DNA of 48,254 nt from a bacterium UBA3756 (GTDB taxonomy: Bacteria > Bacteroidota > Bacteroidia > Bacteroidales > Bacteroidaceae). Location of the stretch: assembly GCA_002371695.1 (NCBI GenBank), contig DFGG01000109.1, positions 87,299 to 135,552 of the forward strand. Reading direction: 5' to 3'. A model generated the notes under the pieces. That model saw only the letters and a list, made by a program, of their open reading frames with translations, ran no database searches and was not told the DNA's origin. Position numbers and translations under genes: made by a program. This document shows positions 1-7,603 of this stretch, one piece after another (the stretch's first letter is position 1; the number at the start of each line of letters is the position of its first letter).

Positions 1-148
1 CATCTTTTGCGGCACAAACGGTGGCGAGCAATACGGTGTTGTTCATGCGGAGAACAACAGAGCCGTCGGCCTGTTTTGCCACTTTCCCGGTTTCAATGGT
101 GATGGTACGTCCATCAGCCAATTGAAGGGTCTTTGTAATTACGTTCAT
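1..148 (-). CDS. pnp: Polyribonucleotide nucleotidyltransferase (PNPase), N-terminal fragment
   Basis: The first 49 codons are visible before the gene runs off the left edge. The translation begins [20 protein letters not shown] and continues through [20 protein letters not shown], which is the characteristic start of bacterial PNPase (first RNase PH-like domain). PNPase is a phosphorolytic 3'-5' exoribonuclease of RNA turnover, acting in the cytoplasm. The ATG is the only sensible start because the family begins at this residue. Upstream lie a leader of about 65 nt with a hairpin (187-208) and a TAACTTTG -7 element. Only the N-terminus can be judged; catalytic residues are outside the window. 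Confidence 0.9.
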   Translation of the reverse strand, partial: MNVITKTLQLADGRTITIETGKVAKQADGSVVLRMNNTVLLATVCAAKD

Positions 149-186
149 CTTGAATTTAAAACATCTAAAAAATAAAAACTTCGAAA

Positions 187-208
187 CGACAGGAGCGCTG
201 TCCTGTCG
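187..208 (-). promoter_or_regulatory. Hairpin in the pnp 5' leader
   Basis: Perfect 8-bp inverted repeat CGACAGGA/TCCTGTCG with a 6-nt loop, lying between the putative pnp -7 element and the pnp start codon. No T-run follows on the minus strand, so it does not look like a terminator. A leader stem-loop is known to mediate PNPase autoregulation in E. coli; a similar role here is inference only. Confidence 0.5.
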
Positions 209-219
209 CAAAAACGGCG

Positions 220-227
220 CAAAGTTA
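220..227 (-). promoter_or_regulatory. pnp promoter, -7 element
   Basis: Minus-strand TAACTTTG matches the Bacteroidota TAnnTTTG -7 consensus. The -33 region is weak. It predicts a leader of roughly 65 nt containing the 187-208 hairpin. Confidence 0.55.
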
Positions 228-276
228 CACATTATAATATAAATAAACGAAGAAATCGGGAATATTTTTCGTTTTT

Positions 277-308
277 TTTGGTATTTTGCGCACTTATTCG
301 TACCTTTG
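277..308 (+). promoter_or_regulatory. Promoter of the DUF4369/thioredoxin-fold lipoprotein
   Basis: TTTG (277-280), 20-nt spacer, TACCTTTG (301-308): a full Bacteroidota housekeeping promoter. The start codon follows 26 nt later. Confidence 0.75.
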
Positions 309-334
309 CAGCCAAAAATAAACAAACAACGACA

Positions 335-1489
335 ATGAGACATATTTGGAAAGCGGCGGCCTTCGTTGCAACCGCATTGACCATTGCATCGTGCAATGAA
401 GGGAAATTTACAGTAGAGGGACAGATTAAAAACGCCAAAGATTCTGTACTTTACTTTGAGAATGTCGGTCTAGAAGGTATCAATGTACTTGACTCCATCA
501 CACTTGACAATAACGGCAACTTCTCTTTCAGCGAAGCTGCTCCCGGTGCTCCTGAATTCTATCGTCTGCGTATAGCCGACCAGATTATCAACGTCAGCAT
601 CGACTCCACTGAAACCGTACAGTTCAAGGGACAATATCCGGGAATGGCTTCTAACTACACCGTTAGTGGCTCTGACAACTGTGAGAAAATCAAGGAACTT
701 ACCTTAAAACAAATGGACTTGCAGAGCCGTGCCATCGCCATTCAGCGTAATACAGCCATCGGTGTGGACGAGGCCAATGACAGTATCCAAGAGCTTATCA
801 ATGCCTATAAGGAAGAAGTAAAGCACAAATACATCTACAAAGAGCCCATGAAGGCTTATTCTTATTTCGCACTTTTCCAGGCTATTGGCAATTATCTTAT
901 CTTCAACCCTCGCACCAACAAGGACGATATCAAGGCTTTTGCTGCCGTTGCCACAAGCTGGGACACATATTACCCACATGCAGAACGCGGCCAAAACCTG
1001 CACAACATCGCTATTGAGGGCATGAAAAACCAGCGTATTGTAGATGCCCAGAATTCTCAGTTCCAGGTTGAGGCCAATAAAGTAAATGAAGCAGGCGTAC
1101 TCGATATCGCCCTACCCGACAACCACGGACAAGAACGCCATCTGACTGATTTGAAAGGTCAGGTTGTACTCCTCGATTTCCATATTTTCGCCATGAACGA
1201 TTCGCCGGCACGTATCATCATGCTTCGCGAACTCTATAACAAATACCATCAGCAGGGACTTGAGATCTACCAGGTATCACTCGATCCCGACGAGCACTTC
1301 TGGAAGCAGCAGACTGCGGCACTTCCTTGGATTTGCGTCCGCGATGCAGATGGTGTGAATTCACAGCGACTGATGTTATATAACATTCAGTCTGTACCCG
1401 ACTTTTTCATCATCGACAGAGGTAACAACCTTGTAAAACGCGCCATTCAAATCAAAGATTTGGAGGCAGAGATCAAACAGCTGCTGTAG
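335..1489 (+). CDS. DUF4369 / thioredoxin-fold lipoprotein lacking the CXXC motif
   Basis: This is a 384-aa predicted lipoprotein. The signal peptide ends in the lipobox IASC (Cys20). An N-terminal beta-rich region (about 22-115, [20 protein letters not shown]) resembles DUF4369. A linker helix region leads to a C-terminal AhpC/TSA-TlpA-like fold (about 255-384, beginning [20 protein letters not shown]). Family members normally carry a WCxxC redox site right after the first core strand; here that stretch reads [13 protein letters not shown] with no cysteine, so disulfide chemistry is unlikely. The downstream thioredoxin-fold strand ([11 protein letters not shown]) and the cis-Pro region (SVPDFFIID) are retained. 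The start was chosen because the ATG at 335 gives a proper signal peptide 26 nt after a strong promoter. It is monocistronic with its own terminator. The substrate is unknown; a binding or scaffold role is possible. Confidence 0.8.
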   Translation: MRHIWKAAAFVATALTIASCNEGKFTVEGQIKNAKDSVLYFENVGLEGINVLDSITLDNNGNFSFSEAAPGAPEFYRLRIADQIINVSIDSTETVQFKGQYPGMASNYTVSGSDNCEKIKELTLKQMDLQSRAIAIQRNTAIGVDEANDSIQELINAYKEEVKHKYIYKEPMKAYSYFALFQAIGNYLIFNPRTNKDDIKAFAAVATSWDTYYPHAERGQNLHNIAIEGMKNQRIVDAQNSQFQVEANKVNEAGVLDIALPDNHGQERHLTDLKGQVVLLDFHIFAMNDSPARIIMLRELYNKYHQQGLEIYQVSLDPDEHFWKQQTAALPWICVRDADGVNSQRLMLYNIQSVPDFFIIDRGNNLVKRAIQIKDLEAEIKQLL

Positions 1490-1500
1490 CCATAAAATGA

Positions 1501-1548
1501 GTGATATATACAAGAAAATCCGTGAAATTCTTGCATATATCACTTTTT
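1501..1548 (+). terminator. Intrinsic terminator of the lipoprotein gene
   Basis: A 16-nt inverted repeat with one mismatch (1501-1516 / 1528-1543, 11-nt loop) is followed by TTTTT. The right arm also contains the CTTG used as the -33 element of the tRNA-Val promoter, so terminator and promoter overlap. Confidence 0.8.
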
Positions 1549-1561
1549 CTTCTTACCTTTG
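1530..1561 (+). promoter_or_regulatory. tRNA-Val promoter
   Basis: CTTG (1530-1533), 20-nt spacer, TACCTTTG (1554-1561); the mature tRNA begins 16 nt downstream. Confidence 0.7.
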
Positions 1562-1577
1562 CAACCGCAAATGAAAA

Positions 1578-1651
1578 GTCGGCATAGCTCAGCTGGTTAG
1601 AGTATCACCTTGACATGGTGGGGGTCCTTGGTCCGAATCCAAGTGTCGACA
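1578..1651 (+). tRNA. tRNA-Val (anticodon GAC)
   Basis: A 74-nt cloverleaf. The acceptor stem pairs 1578-1584 with 1644-1650 (one G-U). The anticodon loop TTGACAT is closed by CACC/GGTG, giving anticodon GAC at 1612-1614. The T-arm is built around GGTCCGAATCC. The discriminator base is A and CCA is not encoded. It decodes GUC/GUU valine codons. The last acceptor bases are shared with the left arm of the following terminator hairpin. Confidence 0.93.
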
Positions 1652-1690
1652 CAAAAAGAGGCAACAATGAAGTTGCCTCTTTTTGTGTCG
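1647..1690. terminator. Bidirectional terminator sharing the tRNA-Val acceptor 3' strand
   Basis: A perfect 19-bp inverted repeat (1647-1665 / 1672-1690) with a 6-nt loop. The stem includes A5/T5 tracts, so it can terminate transcription from tRNA-Val and from the convergent esterase. The outermost pairs use CGAC, the 3' acceptor strand of the tRNA. Confidence 0.85.
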
Positions 1691-1704
1691 ATACCCTATC
1701 CTTC

Positions 1705-2541
1705 TCAAAAGCTTTCAAGCCAACCCTTCAACTCAAATACCATCTGATAGTGATAGGCAAACGACTCACGATAACCCCAGCCATGACCACCAGTAGGATA
1801 GATATGAATCGAGGCTGGCACATCATGTTTGTAAAGCTGTTGATAATATCCAAAGCCATTTGCAGCAGGCACCGCCTTGTCATCATCACTTAAGGCAAGG
1901 AACGCACGGGGTGTCGTACGGTTCACCTGAAGGTCGTTACTATACTCTGTCTCCAATTTACGCAACTCTTTCTTCGAATGACCTTCTCCGAGGAAATTGT
2001 CGTGGGAACCCTTATGCGTAAATCCCAAATCCATCGTGATAACAGGATAGAAAAGAATCTGGAAATTCGGAGCAGCATCACCAGTGGAATGAGTGGCAAT
2101 AGTAGAAGCCAGATGACCACCTGCAGAGAAACCCATGATACCGACATTATTACGATCAATATGCCATTCCACAGCATGACGGCGCACTGTTTTCATAGCC
2201 TCCTCAGCATCAGAGATTGAAATCATAGGATTACCATGAGGCATACGATATTTCAATACGACAAGGGCGATACCCTGATTGTTGAAGAACGTTGCCCACT
2301 GATGTCCCTCATGATCCATAGCCAGATGACTATAGCCACCACCAGGGCAGCATACCACAGCTCTTCCCGTCGCCTTCTTTGCGTCTGGAAGATAGACAGT
2401 CAATTCCGCCCTGTCTTTGTCATCGCCGTTTGAATTTGGTGCCCCTTTGGGCCATAGTTCCATGTTTGTCCCTTTCTGTGCAAGACTCACTGCCGAAACC
2501 ATCAGCAGCAAGAGTGTTGGTAGTAATTTCAGATTTTTCAT
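1705..2541 (-). CDS. Secreted alpha/beta-hydrolase (acetyl-esterase / BD-FAE type)
   Basis: A 278-aa alpha/beta-hydrolase with a signal peptide (MKNLKLLPTLLLLMVSAVSL, cleavage near AQ). It has an oxyanion motif CPGGGYSHL, nucleophile elbow GFSAGGH (catalytic Ser), a late acidic residue in the ALSDDDKAVP strand and the catalytic His in PTGGHGWGY. This arrangement matches xylan/feruloyl and acetyl esterases common in Bacteroidota, which deacetylate plant glycans in the periplasm or at the surface. The start at 2541 is preferred over the ATG five codons upstream because it begins the signal peptide directly. It diverges from another carbohydrate-esterase gene at 2656, so the two may act on the same acetylated glycans. 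The exact substrate cannot be read from sequence. Confidence 0.8.
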   Translation of the reverse strand: MKNLKLLPTLLLLMVSAVSLAQKGTNMELWPKGAPNSNGDDKDRAELTVYLPDAKKATGRAVVCCPGGGYSHLAMDHEGHQWATFFNNQGIALVVLKYRMPHGNPMISISDAEEAMKTVRRHAVEWHIDRNNVGIMGFSAGGHLASTIATHSTGDAAPNFQILFYPVITMDLGFTHKGSHDNFLGEGHSKKELRKLETEYSNDLQVNRTTPRAFLALSDDDKAVPAANGFGYYQQLYKHDVPASIHIYPTGGHGWGYRESFAYHYQMVFELKGWLESF

Positions 2542-2566
2542 TAATACAATATCCATAATTTTGCTG

Positions 2567-2574
2567 CAAAGATA
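2567..2574 (-). promoter_or_regulatory. Esterase promoter, -7 element
   Basis: Minus-strand TATCTTTG located 25 nt before the esterase ATG; no clear -33 TTTG. Divergent from the 2594-2625 promoter. Confidence 0.55.
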
Positions 2575-2593
2575 GTTATTTTATTTTTATTTT

Positions 2594-2625
2594 TTTGTTT
2601 TACGCCCAACTTTTTCGTATCTTTG
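2594..2625 (+). promoter_or_regulatory. Promoter of the sialate O-acetylesterase/NUDIX operon
   Basis: TTTG (2594-2597), 20-nt spacer, TATCTTTG (2618-2625); ATG 30 nt downstream. Confidence 0.75.
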
Positions 2626-2655
2626 CAGGCAGAAAACTTAAGACAACGACTCAAT

Positions 2656-4107
2656 ATGAAGAAAATTCTAACTATCCTGGCACTCGCCACACTAACAATC
2701 AGTACACAAGCAAAAGTAAGGCTGCCGCATATTATCGGCGACAACATGGTACTTCAACAACAGACAGAAGCCCGACTCTGGGGATGGGCAAAACCTGGTA
2801 AGACAATTAAGGTTACCACCTCGTGGAACAATCAGGCTGTAAGCACTAAGGCCGATAAAGATGGAAAGTGGCTCGTAAAGGTGAAGACACCCGAAGCTTC
2901 CTACGCCCCATTATCAATTACCTTCGACGATGGTGAGCCTCTCACAATTAATAATGTACTCGCGGGCGAGGTATGGGTATGTGCAGGGCAGTCGAATATG
3001 GAGATGCCTATTAAAGGATTCTGGATGTGCCCCGTCAAAGACTATAATAAAGTCGTCATCGACGCAGCCAACCACACGGGTGTCCGTTCGGTGAAGATTC
3101 CCAGTGTGATGTCATCAAAACCGCTCAACGATGCCCAGTGCGAGTGGCGTACCTGCTCCCCTAACACTGTCGGCGAGTTCTCTGCCACTGGTTATTTCTT
3201 TGCTCGCACGATGCATCAGGCTTTGAATATCCCTATTGGTCTCATCGAGGCGAACAAAGGAGGATCACGCGTGGAAAGCTGGCTGACCAAGGAGAATCTG
3301 GAAAAATACACCAACGACCCGACAGATTCTGTTGAAATCTGCAAGAAATGGAACAAATGGGACTATCATCGTTCACTGCTTTGGGGTAACGGCACCTTCA
3401 ATCCCATCCTAAACTTCACCGTCAAGGGCATCCTCTACTATCAGGGTTGCTCGAACGTAGGCGATCCTGGTGACCAATACTCAGAACGCATGAAACTGCT
3501 TGTTGACCAATGGCGAGGACAATTCGGATTGGGTGAGATTCCTTTCTATTTTGTACAGATTGCCCCTTATGCATATGGTGATGGTCTTGATGGTATCAGC
3601 GGAGCCAAACTTCGTGAACAACAGTTCAAGGCTTCTCAGATTATTCCCAACAGTAGCCTTGTCTGCACCAATGACTTGGTCTATCCCTATGAGTTCTCCC
3701 AGATTCACCCCACTCAGAAATGCGAAGTTGGCGAGCGACTGGCATATACAGCCCTGAACCGCGACTACGGCTTCGAAGGACTTCTGTACAAGAGTCCGTC
3801 GTATAAAGATATGACCATCAAGGAAGATGCCGTCTATATCCATCTGCAAGACAACTACCATACCGATGCGCCTTTCGAGGATATTGAAGGTTTTGAGATT
3901 GCAGGTGAGGACAAAGTTTTCCATCCAGCTACGGCTCAACACTTCTGGCAGGAAGGTGGCGGCTATTGGGACGAGGCTATCAAGATTAGTTCGCCCGAAG
4001 TGAAGAAGCCTGTTGCCGTTCGTTATTGTTTTAAGAATTTCCAACTCGGCAATGTAAAAAATGCCGGAGGACTGCCACTATTCCCATTCCGTACTGACAA
4101 CTGGTAA
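2656..4107 (+). CDS. Sialate O-acetylesterase-like SGNH hydrolase
   Basis: A 483-aa secreted enzyme with a signal peptide (MKKILTILALATLTISTQAK). The mature start KVRLPHIIGDNMVLQQ and the block VWVCAGQSNMEMP are hallmarks of the sialate O-acetylesterase/DUF303 family; GQSNMEM contains the catalytic Ser. A family-typical KGILYYQG block and a late Ser/Asp-His region (EFSQIHPTQKCEVGERLA) with the putative catalytic His are present. It removes O-acetyl groups from sialic acids or, in many Bacteroidota homologs, from plant polysaccharides. The length is normal for the family. The ATG at 2656 is the signal-peptide start and lies 30 nt after the promoter. The stop codon is only 3 nt from the NUDIX start, so the two are an operon. 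Confidence 0.85.
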   Translation: MKKILTILALATLTISTQAKVRLPHIIGDNMVLQQQTEARLWGWAKPGKTIKVTTSWNNQAVSTKADKDGKWLVKVKTPEASYAPLSITFDDGEPLTINNVLAGEVWVCAGQSNMEMPIKGFWMCPVKDYNKVVIDAANHTGVRSVKIPSVMSSKPLNDAQCEWRTCSPNTVGEFSATGYFFARTMHQALNIPIGLIEANKGGSRVESWLTKENLEKYTNDPTDSVEICKKWNKWDYHRSLLWGNGTFNPILNFTVKGILYYQGCSNVGDPGDQYSERMKLLVDQWRGQFGLGEIPFYFVQIAPYAYGDGLDGISGAKLREQQFKASQIIPNSSLVCTNDLVYPYEFSQIHPTQKCEVGERLAYTALNRDYGFEGLLYKSPSYKDMTIKEDAVYIHLQDNYHTDAPFEDIEGFEIAGEDKVFHPATAQHFWQEGGGYWDEAIKISSPEVKKPVAVRYCFKNFQLGNVKNAGGLPLFPFRTDNW

Positions 4108-4110
4108 GAC

Positions 4111-4635
4111 ATGACGCATCATCCACTTGAAATCTTCAAGTACTGCCCAAAATGTGGCAGCGAATTGTTCGAAGAACATAATTTCAAAAGCAAGCATTGC
4201 TCGAACTGTGGGTTCACCTATTATCAGAACCCCAGTTCGTCAACGGCTGCCTTCATCCTGAATAGTAAGGAGGAGTTGCTTGTCGTACGTCGTGGTAAAG
4301 AGCCAGCAAAGGGTACACTCGACTTGCCCGGAGGGTTTGTTGACAATGAGGAGACTGCCGAACAGGGTATGATCCGGGAAATCAAAGAAGAGACTGGACT
4401 TGATATCAGCAAAGTGGAATATCTCTTCTCGATTCCGAACATCTATCGTTACTCTGGAATGGACATCCATACACTCGACATGTTCTTCCTCTGTCATACT
4501 GAAGTCGAAACGGTCAAGCCTGCCGATGATGTGGCAGAATGTAGCTGGGTCCCACTGCATGAAGTGTATGTCGAGCGTTTTGGATTACGCTCGATACGCG
4601 AGGCCGTACATCGTTTCCTACAACGGAAGTGTTAA
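4111..4635 (+). CDS. NUDIX hydrolase with N-terminal zinc ribbon
   Basis: A 174-aa cytoplasmic protein. Residues 9-32 form a zinc ribbon (YCPKCGSELF ... HCSNCGFTYY, two CxxC pairs) like that of NudC-type NADH pyrophosphatases. The NUDIX box runs GGFVDNEETAEQGMIREIKE followed by ETGLD, fitting GX5EX7REUXEEXGU. The enzyme hydrolyses a nucleoside diphosphate linked to some moiety; the substrate is not predictable. It follows the esterase stop by 3 nt, so translation is probably coupled, though no functional link to deacetylation is obvious. Confidence 0.85.
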   Translation: MTHHPLEIFKYCPKCGSELFEEHNFKSKHCSNCGFTYYQNPSSSTAAFILNSKEELLVVRRGKEPAKGTLDLPGGFVDNEETAEQGMIREIKEETGLDISKVEYLFSIPNIYRYSGMDIHTLDMFFLCHTEVETVKPADDVAECSWVPLHEVYVERFGLRSIREAVHRFLQRKC

Positions 4636-4684
4636 GAAATTAAAAAAACCTCTATATAAATAAGGTGTGAGAGAGTTTTTTGCT

Positions 4685-4692
4685 TACTTTTG
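4685..4692 (+). promoter_or_regulatory. topA operon promoter, -7 element
   Basis: TACTTTTG fits TAnnTTTG and lies 30 nt before the topA ATG. The -33 region is not recognisable. Confidence 0.5.
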
Positions 4693-4722
4693 CAGCCCGT
4701 AAGATTAAAAACGAGACAAAGT

Positions 4723-7032
4723 ATGCAAAAGAACTTAGTGATTGTTGAATCTCCTGCCAAGGCGAAGACGATAGAGAAGTTCCTCGGAAAGGACTTCAAG
4801 GTAATGTCAAGCTATGGCCACATTCGTGACTTGAAGAAAAAGGAGTTGAGCATCGATGAAAAGACGCTCGAACCAGAATACGAAATCCCCGAAGAGAAAG
4901 CCAAGCTCGTAGCAGACCTGCGCGCCAAGGCTGACAAGGCCGAGAAAGTATGGCTCGCATCCGATGAAGACCGTGAGGGAGAAGCCATATCGTGGCATTT
5001 GTGTGAAGTATTGGGACTTGACAAGCAAAAGACCAACCGTATTGTATTCCACGAGATTACCAAGCCCGCCATTCTGGAGGCTATAGAGCATCCTCGCCAT
5101 TTGGACATGAATCTTGTGAATGCCCAACAAGCCCGTCGTGTACTCGACCGTATTGTGGGTTTCAAGCTCTCACCCGTACTCTGGCGTAAGGTAAAACCAG
5201 CTCTATCCGCAGGACGTGTGCAGAGCGTGGCTGTGCGTCTGATAGTGGAACGCGAACGTGAGATACAGCAATTCACAACCGAACCCTATTATAATGTAGG
5301 TGCAATCTTTGCCATCACCAATCAAGACGGTTCGGCCACAGAGGTGAAGGCACAATTAGCCAATCGCTTTAAGACCGAAGCAGAAATCATGGCATTCTTG
5401 GAGAAATGCAAGGAAGCCAGCTATACGGTTGACAGCATTACCAAGAAACCCGTTAAGCGTACACCCGCTCCCCCCTTTACCACATCTACCCTGCAACAGG
5501 AAGCCGCTCGTAAACTCGGCTTTACTGTTAGCCAGACCATGATGGTAGCCCAGCACCTTTATGAAAATGGACGTATCACCTACATGCGTACCGACTCAGT
5601 CAACCTTTCTAAGCTTTGTCTTGGTGCCAGCAAGGAGGAAATTACCCGTCTCTATGGCGCGGAGTACAGCAAGCCTCGCCAGTATCACACCAATGCCAAG
5701 GGAGCCCAAGAAGCCCACGAAGCTATCCGTCCTACCTATATGGATCAGACGGAAATCGAAGGCACGCAACAAGAAAAACGTCTGTACGAACTGATCTGGA
5801 AGCGCACCATTGCCAGTCAGATGGCAGATGCCCAGATTGAGAAGACCACAGCCAATATCACCATCAGCAGTACATCCGAACAATTCGTGGCTCAGGGTGA
5901 GATCGTAAAGTTTGACGGTTTCATCAAAGTCTACCGTGAATCATCAGATGATGAGGAACAGCAGGAGGAGTACGGTCATATCCTGCCACCACTGCACAAG
6001 GGTCAGGAACTGACACGTCGTGAGATCAGCGCAACAGAACGATTCAGCGCAGGCCCACAGCGTTATACCGAAGCCAGCCTCGTCCACAAAATGGAAGAAC
6101 TGGGCATCGGCCGTCCGTCAACCTATGCGCCAACAATCTCTACTATACAGCAGCGCGACTATGTGCAGAAAGGCGACAAGAAAGGTGAGGAACGTCTCTA
6201 TAGCATCTTCACGCTGAAGGGCAAGCAGATTACACAGAAGAATCGCAAAGAGATTGTCGGTTCAGAGAAAGGCAAGTTGATTCCTACGGATATCGGTATT
6301 GTGGTTAATGACTTCCTGATGGACAATTTCAAGGAAATCATGGACTACAACTTCACCGCTAAAGTGGAACAGGACTTCGATAAGATTGCTGAGGGCGATG
6401 AGAAGTGGACTGATATGATGCATAACTTCTACAAGAGTTTCGAACCCTCTGTGGAAGAAACGATGAATAGTCGTCAACAGCATAAAGCTGGAGAACGCCA
6501 GCTGGGGATTGATCCCAAGAGCAAACGTCCTGTTTATGTGAAAATCGGACGTTTCGGGCCTGTGGTACAGATAGGTACGGCAGAAGACAAGGAGAAACCC
6601 CTCTTTGCACAATTGCCGAAAGAACAGTCCATGGAGACCATCACTCTTGAGGAGGCAATGGAACTTTTCAAACTGCCTCGTGAACTTGGCGACTACGAAC
6701 ATAAGCCCGTCACGATTGGCGCCGGCCGCTTCGGTCCATATGTCCTGCACGATCGCAAATATACATCACTCCCCAAAGATACGGATCCCATGACCATCAC
6801 ACTCGAAGAGGCCATTGCCCTGATTGAGGAGAAACGCCAGCAGGACACCCAGAAGCACCTGAAGATTTTCCTGGAAGACGAGAAACTGGAAATCCTCAAC
6901 GGCCGCTATGGTCCTTACCTGAGCTATGACGGCAAGAACTACCGCCTGCCGAAGAACTTGCATGAGAAGGCCAAGCAGTTGACTTACGACGAGTGCATGA
7001 AGATTATCCAAGCCCCAGTGAAGAAGAGCTGA
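4723..7032 (+). CDS. topA: DNA topoisomerase I
   Basis: A 769-aa type IA topoisomerase that relaxes negative supercoils. The TOPRIM domain begins LVIVESPAKAKTIEKFLG with acidic motif DEDREGE. The active-site region GRITYMRTDSVNLS places the nucleophile at about Tyr287. Central motifs AGRVQSVAVRLIVEREREI and GIGRPSTYAPTI are intact. Instead of cysteine zinc fingers, the C-terminus has three glycine-rich repeats (GRFGPVVQIG, GRFGPYVLHD, GRYGPYLSYD), typical of Bacteroidota TopA. The ATG at 4723 gives the canonical MQKNLVIVES start. It heads an operon: aroK follows 3 nt after the stop, then speA and argB. Confidence 0.97.
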   Translation: MQKNLVIVESPAKAKTIEKFLGKDFKVMSSYGHIRDLKKKELSIDEKTLEPEYEIPEEKAKLVADLRAKADKAEKVWLASDEDREGEAISWHLCEVLGLDKQKTNRIVFHEITKPAILEAIEHPRHLDMNLVNAQQARRVLDRIVGFKLSPVLWRKVKPALSAGRVQSVAVRLIVEREREIQQFTTEPYYNVGAIFAITNQDGSATEVKAQLANRFKTEAEIMAFLEKCKEASYTVDSITKKPVKRTPAPPFTTSTLQQEAARKLGFTVSQTMMVAQHLYENGRITYMRTDSVNLSKLCLGASKEEITRLYGAEYSKPRQYHTNAKGAQEAHEAIRPTYMDQTEIEGTQQEKRLYELIWKRTIASQMADAQIEKTTANITISSTSEQFVAQGEIVKFDGFIKVYRESSDDEEQQEEYGHILPPLHKGQELTRREISATERFSAGPQRYTEASLVHKMEELGIGRPSTYAPTISTIQQRDYVQKGDKKGEERLYSIFTLKGKQITQKNRKEIVGSEKGKLIPTDIGIVVNDFLMDNFKEIMDYNFTAKVEQDFDKIAEGDEKWTDMMHNFYKSFEPSVEETMNSRQQHKAGERQLGIDPKSKRPVYVKIGRFGPVVQIGTAEDKEKPLFAQLPKEQSMETITLEEAMELFKLPRELGDYEHKPVTIGAGRFGPYVLHDRKYTSLPKDTDPMTITLEEAIALIEEKRQQDTQKHLKIFLEDEKLEILNGRYGPYLSYDGKNYRLPKNLHEKAKQLTYDECMKIIQAPVKKS

Positions 7033-7035
7033 TCG

Positions 7036-7563
7036 ATGAAAAGAATTATCCTGATAGGCTATATGGGTGCTGGAAAGACAACCATCGGCAAGGCACTCTC
7101 AAAAGAACTAGGCATCATCTTCTATGACCTCGATTGGTATATCGAGAGCCGCATGCATAAGACTGTGCCCCAGATTTTCGCTGAACGGGGTGAAGAGGGA
7201 TTTCGCAAGATAGAATACAATATGCTGCACGAAGTGGCTGAGTTTGAGAATGTCATTATCAGTTGCGGAGGCGGTACACCCTGTTTCTTTGACAACATGG
7301 ACTATCTAAACCAGCAAGGACAGGTGGTCTATCTGAAAGCAGACCCCGAAGTACTCTACAAACATTTGCTGATGGCAAAAGTGGAGCGCCCGTTACTGAA
7401 AGGCAAGAGCCCTGAGGAACTGATAGCCTTCATCCGTGAACAACTGGAGAAACGGGAGCCCTACTACACCAAGGCAAAATACATACTTGATGTCAGTCTG
7501 ATGGATAATTATGAGAAAATCAAAATCAGCGTCGGGAAGATTCGCGAGTTGCTGAATATATAA
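7036..7563 (+). CDS. aroK: Shikimate kinase
   Basis: A 175-aa cytoplasmic kinase that phosphorylates shikimate at the 3-OH with ATP (fifth step of the chorismate pathway). Walker A is GYMGAGKTT; the shikimate-binding DLDWYIE motif and the family GG motif (SCGGGTPCF) follow, with lid-region arginine in VERPLLKG. Length is normal. It starts 3 nt after topA and precedes speA by 40 nt, so it is probably transcribed with topA. Confidence 0.95.
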   Translation: MKRIILIGYMGAGKTTIGKALSKELGIIFYDLDWYIESRMHKTVPQIFAERGEEGFRKIEYNMLHEVAEFENVIISCGGGTPCFFDNMDYLNQQGQVVYLKADPEVLYKHLLMAKVERPLLKGKSPEELIAFIREQLEKREPYYTKAKYILDVSLMDNYEKIKISVGKIRELLNI

Positions 7564-7603
7564 TAAATCTATTAAGCATTAATACTTTTATTACCTAAGC
7601 CTT

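Noticed and set aside
4636..4684. Terminator between the NUDIX gene and topA
   Set aside because: The A-rich and T-rich stretches can pair only imperfectly, with mismatches in the stem; not convincing.
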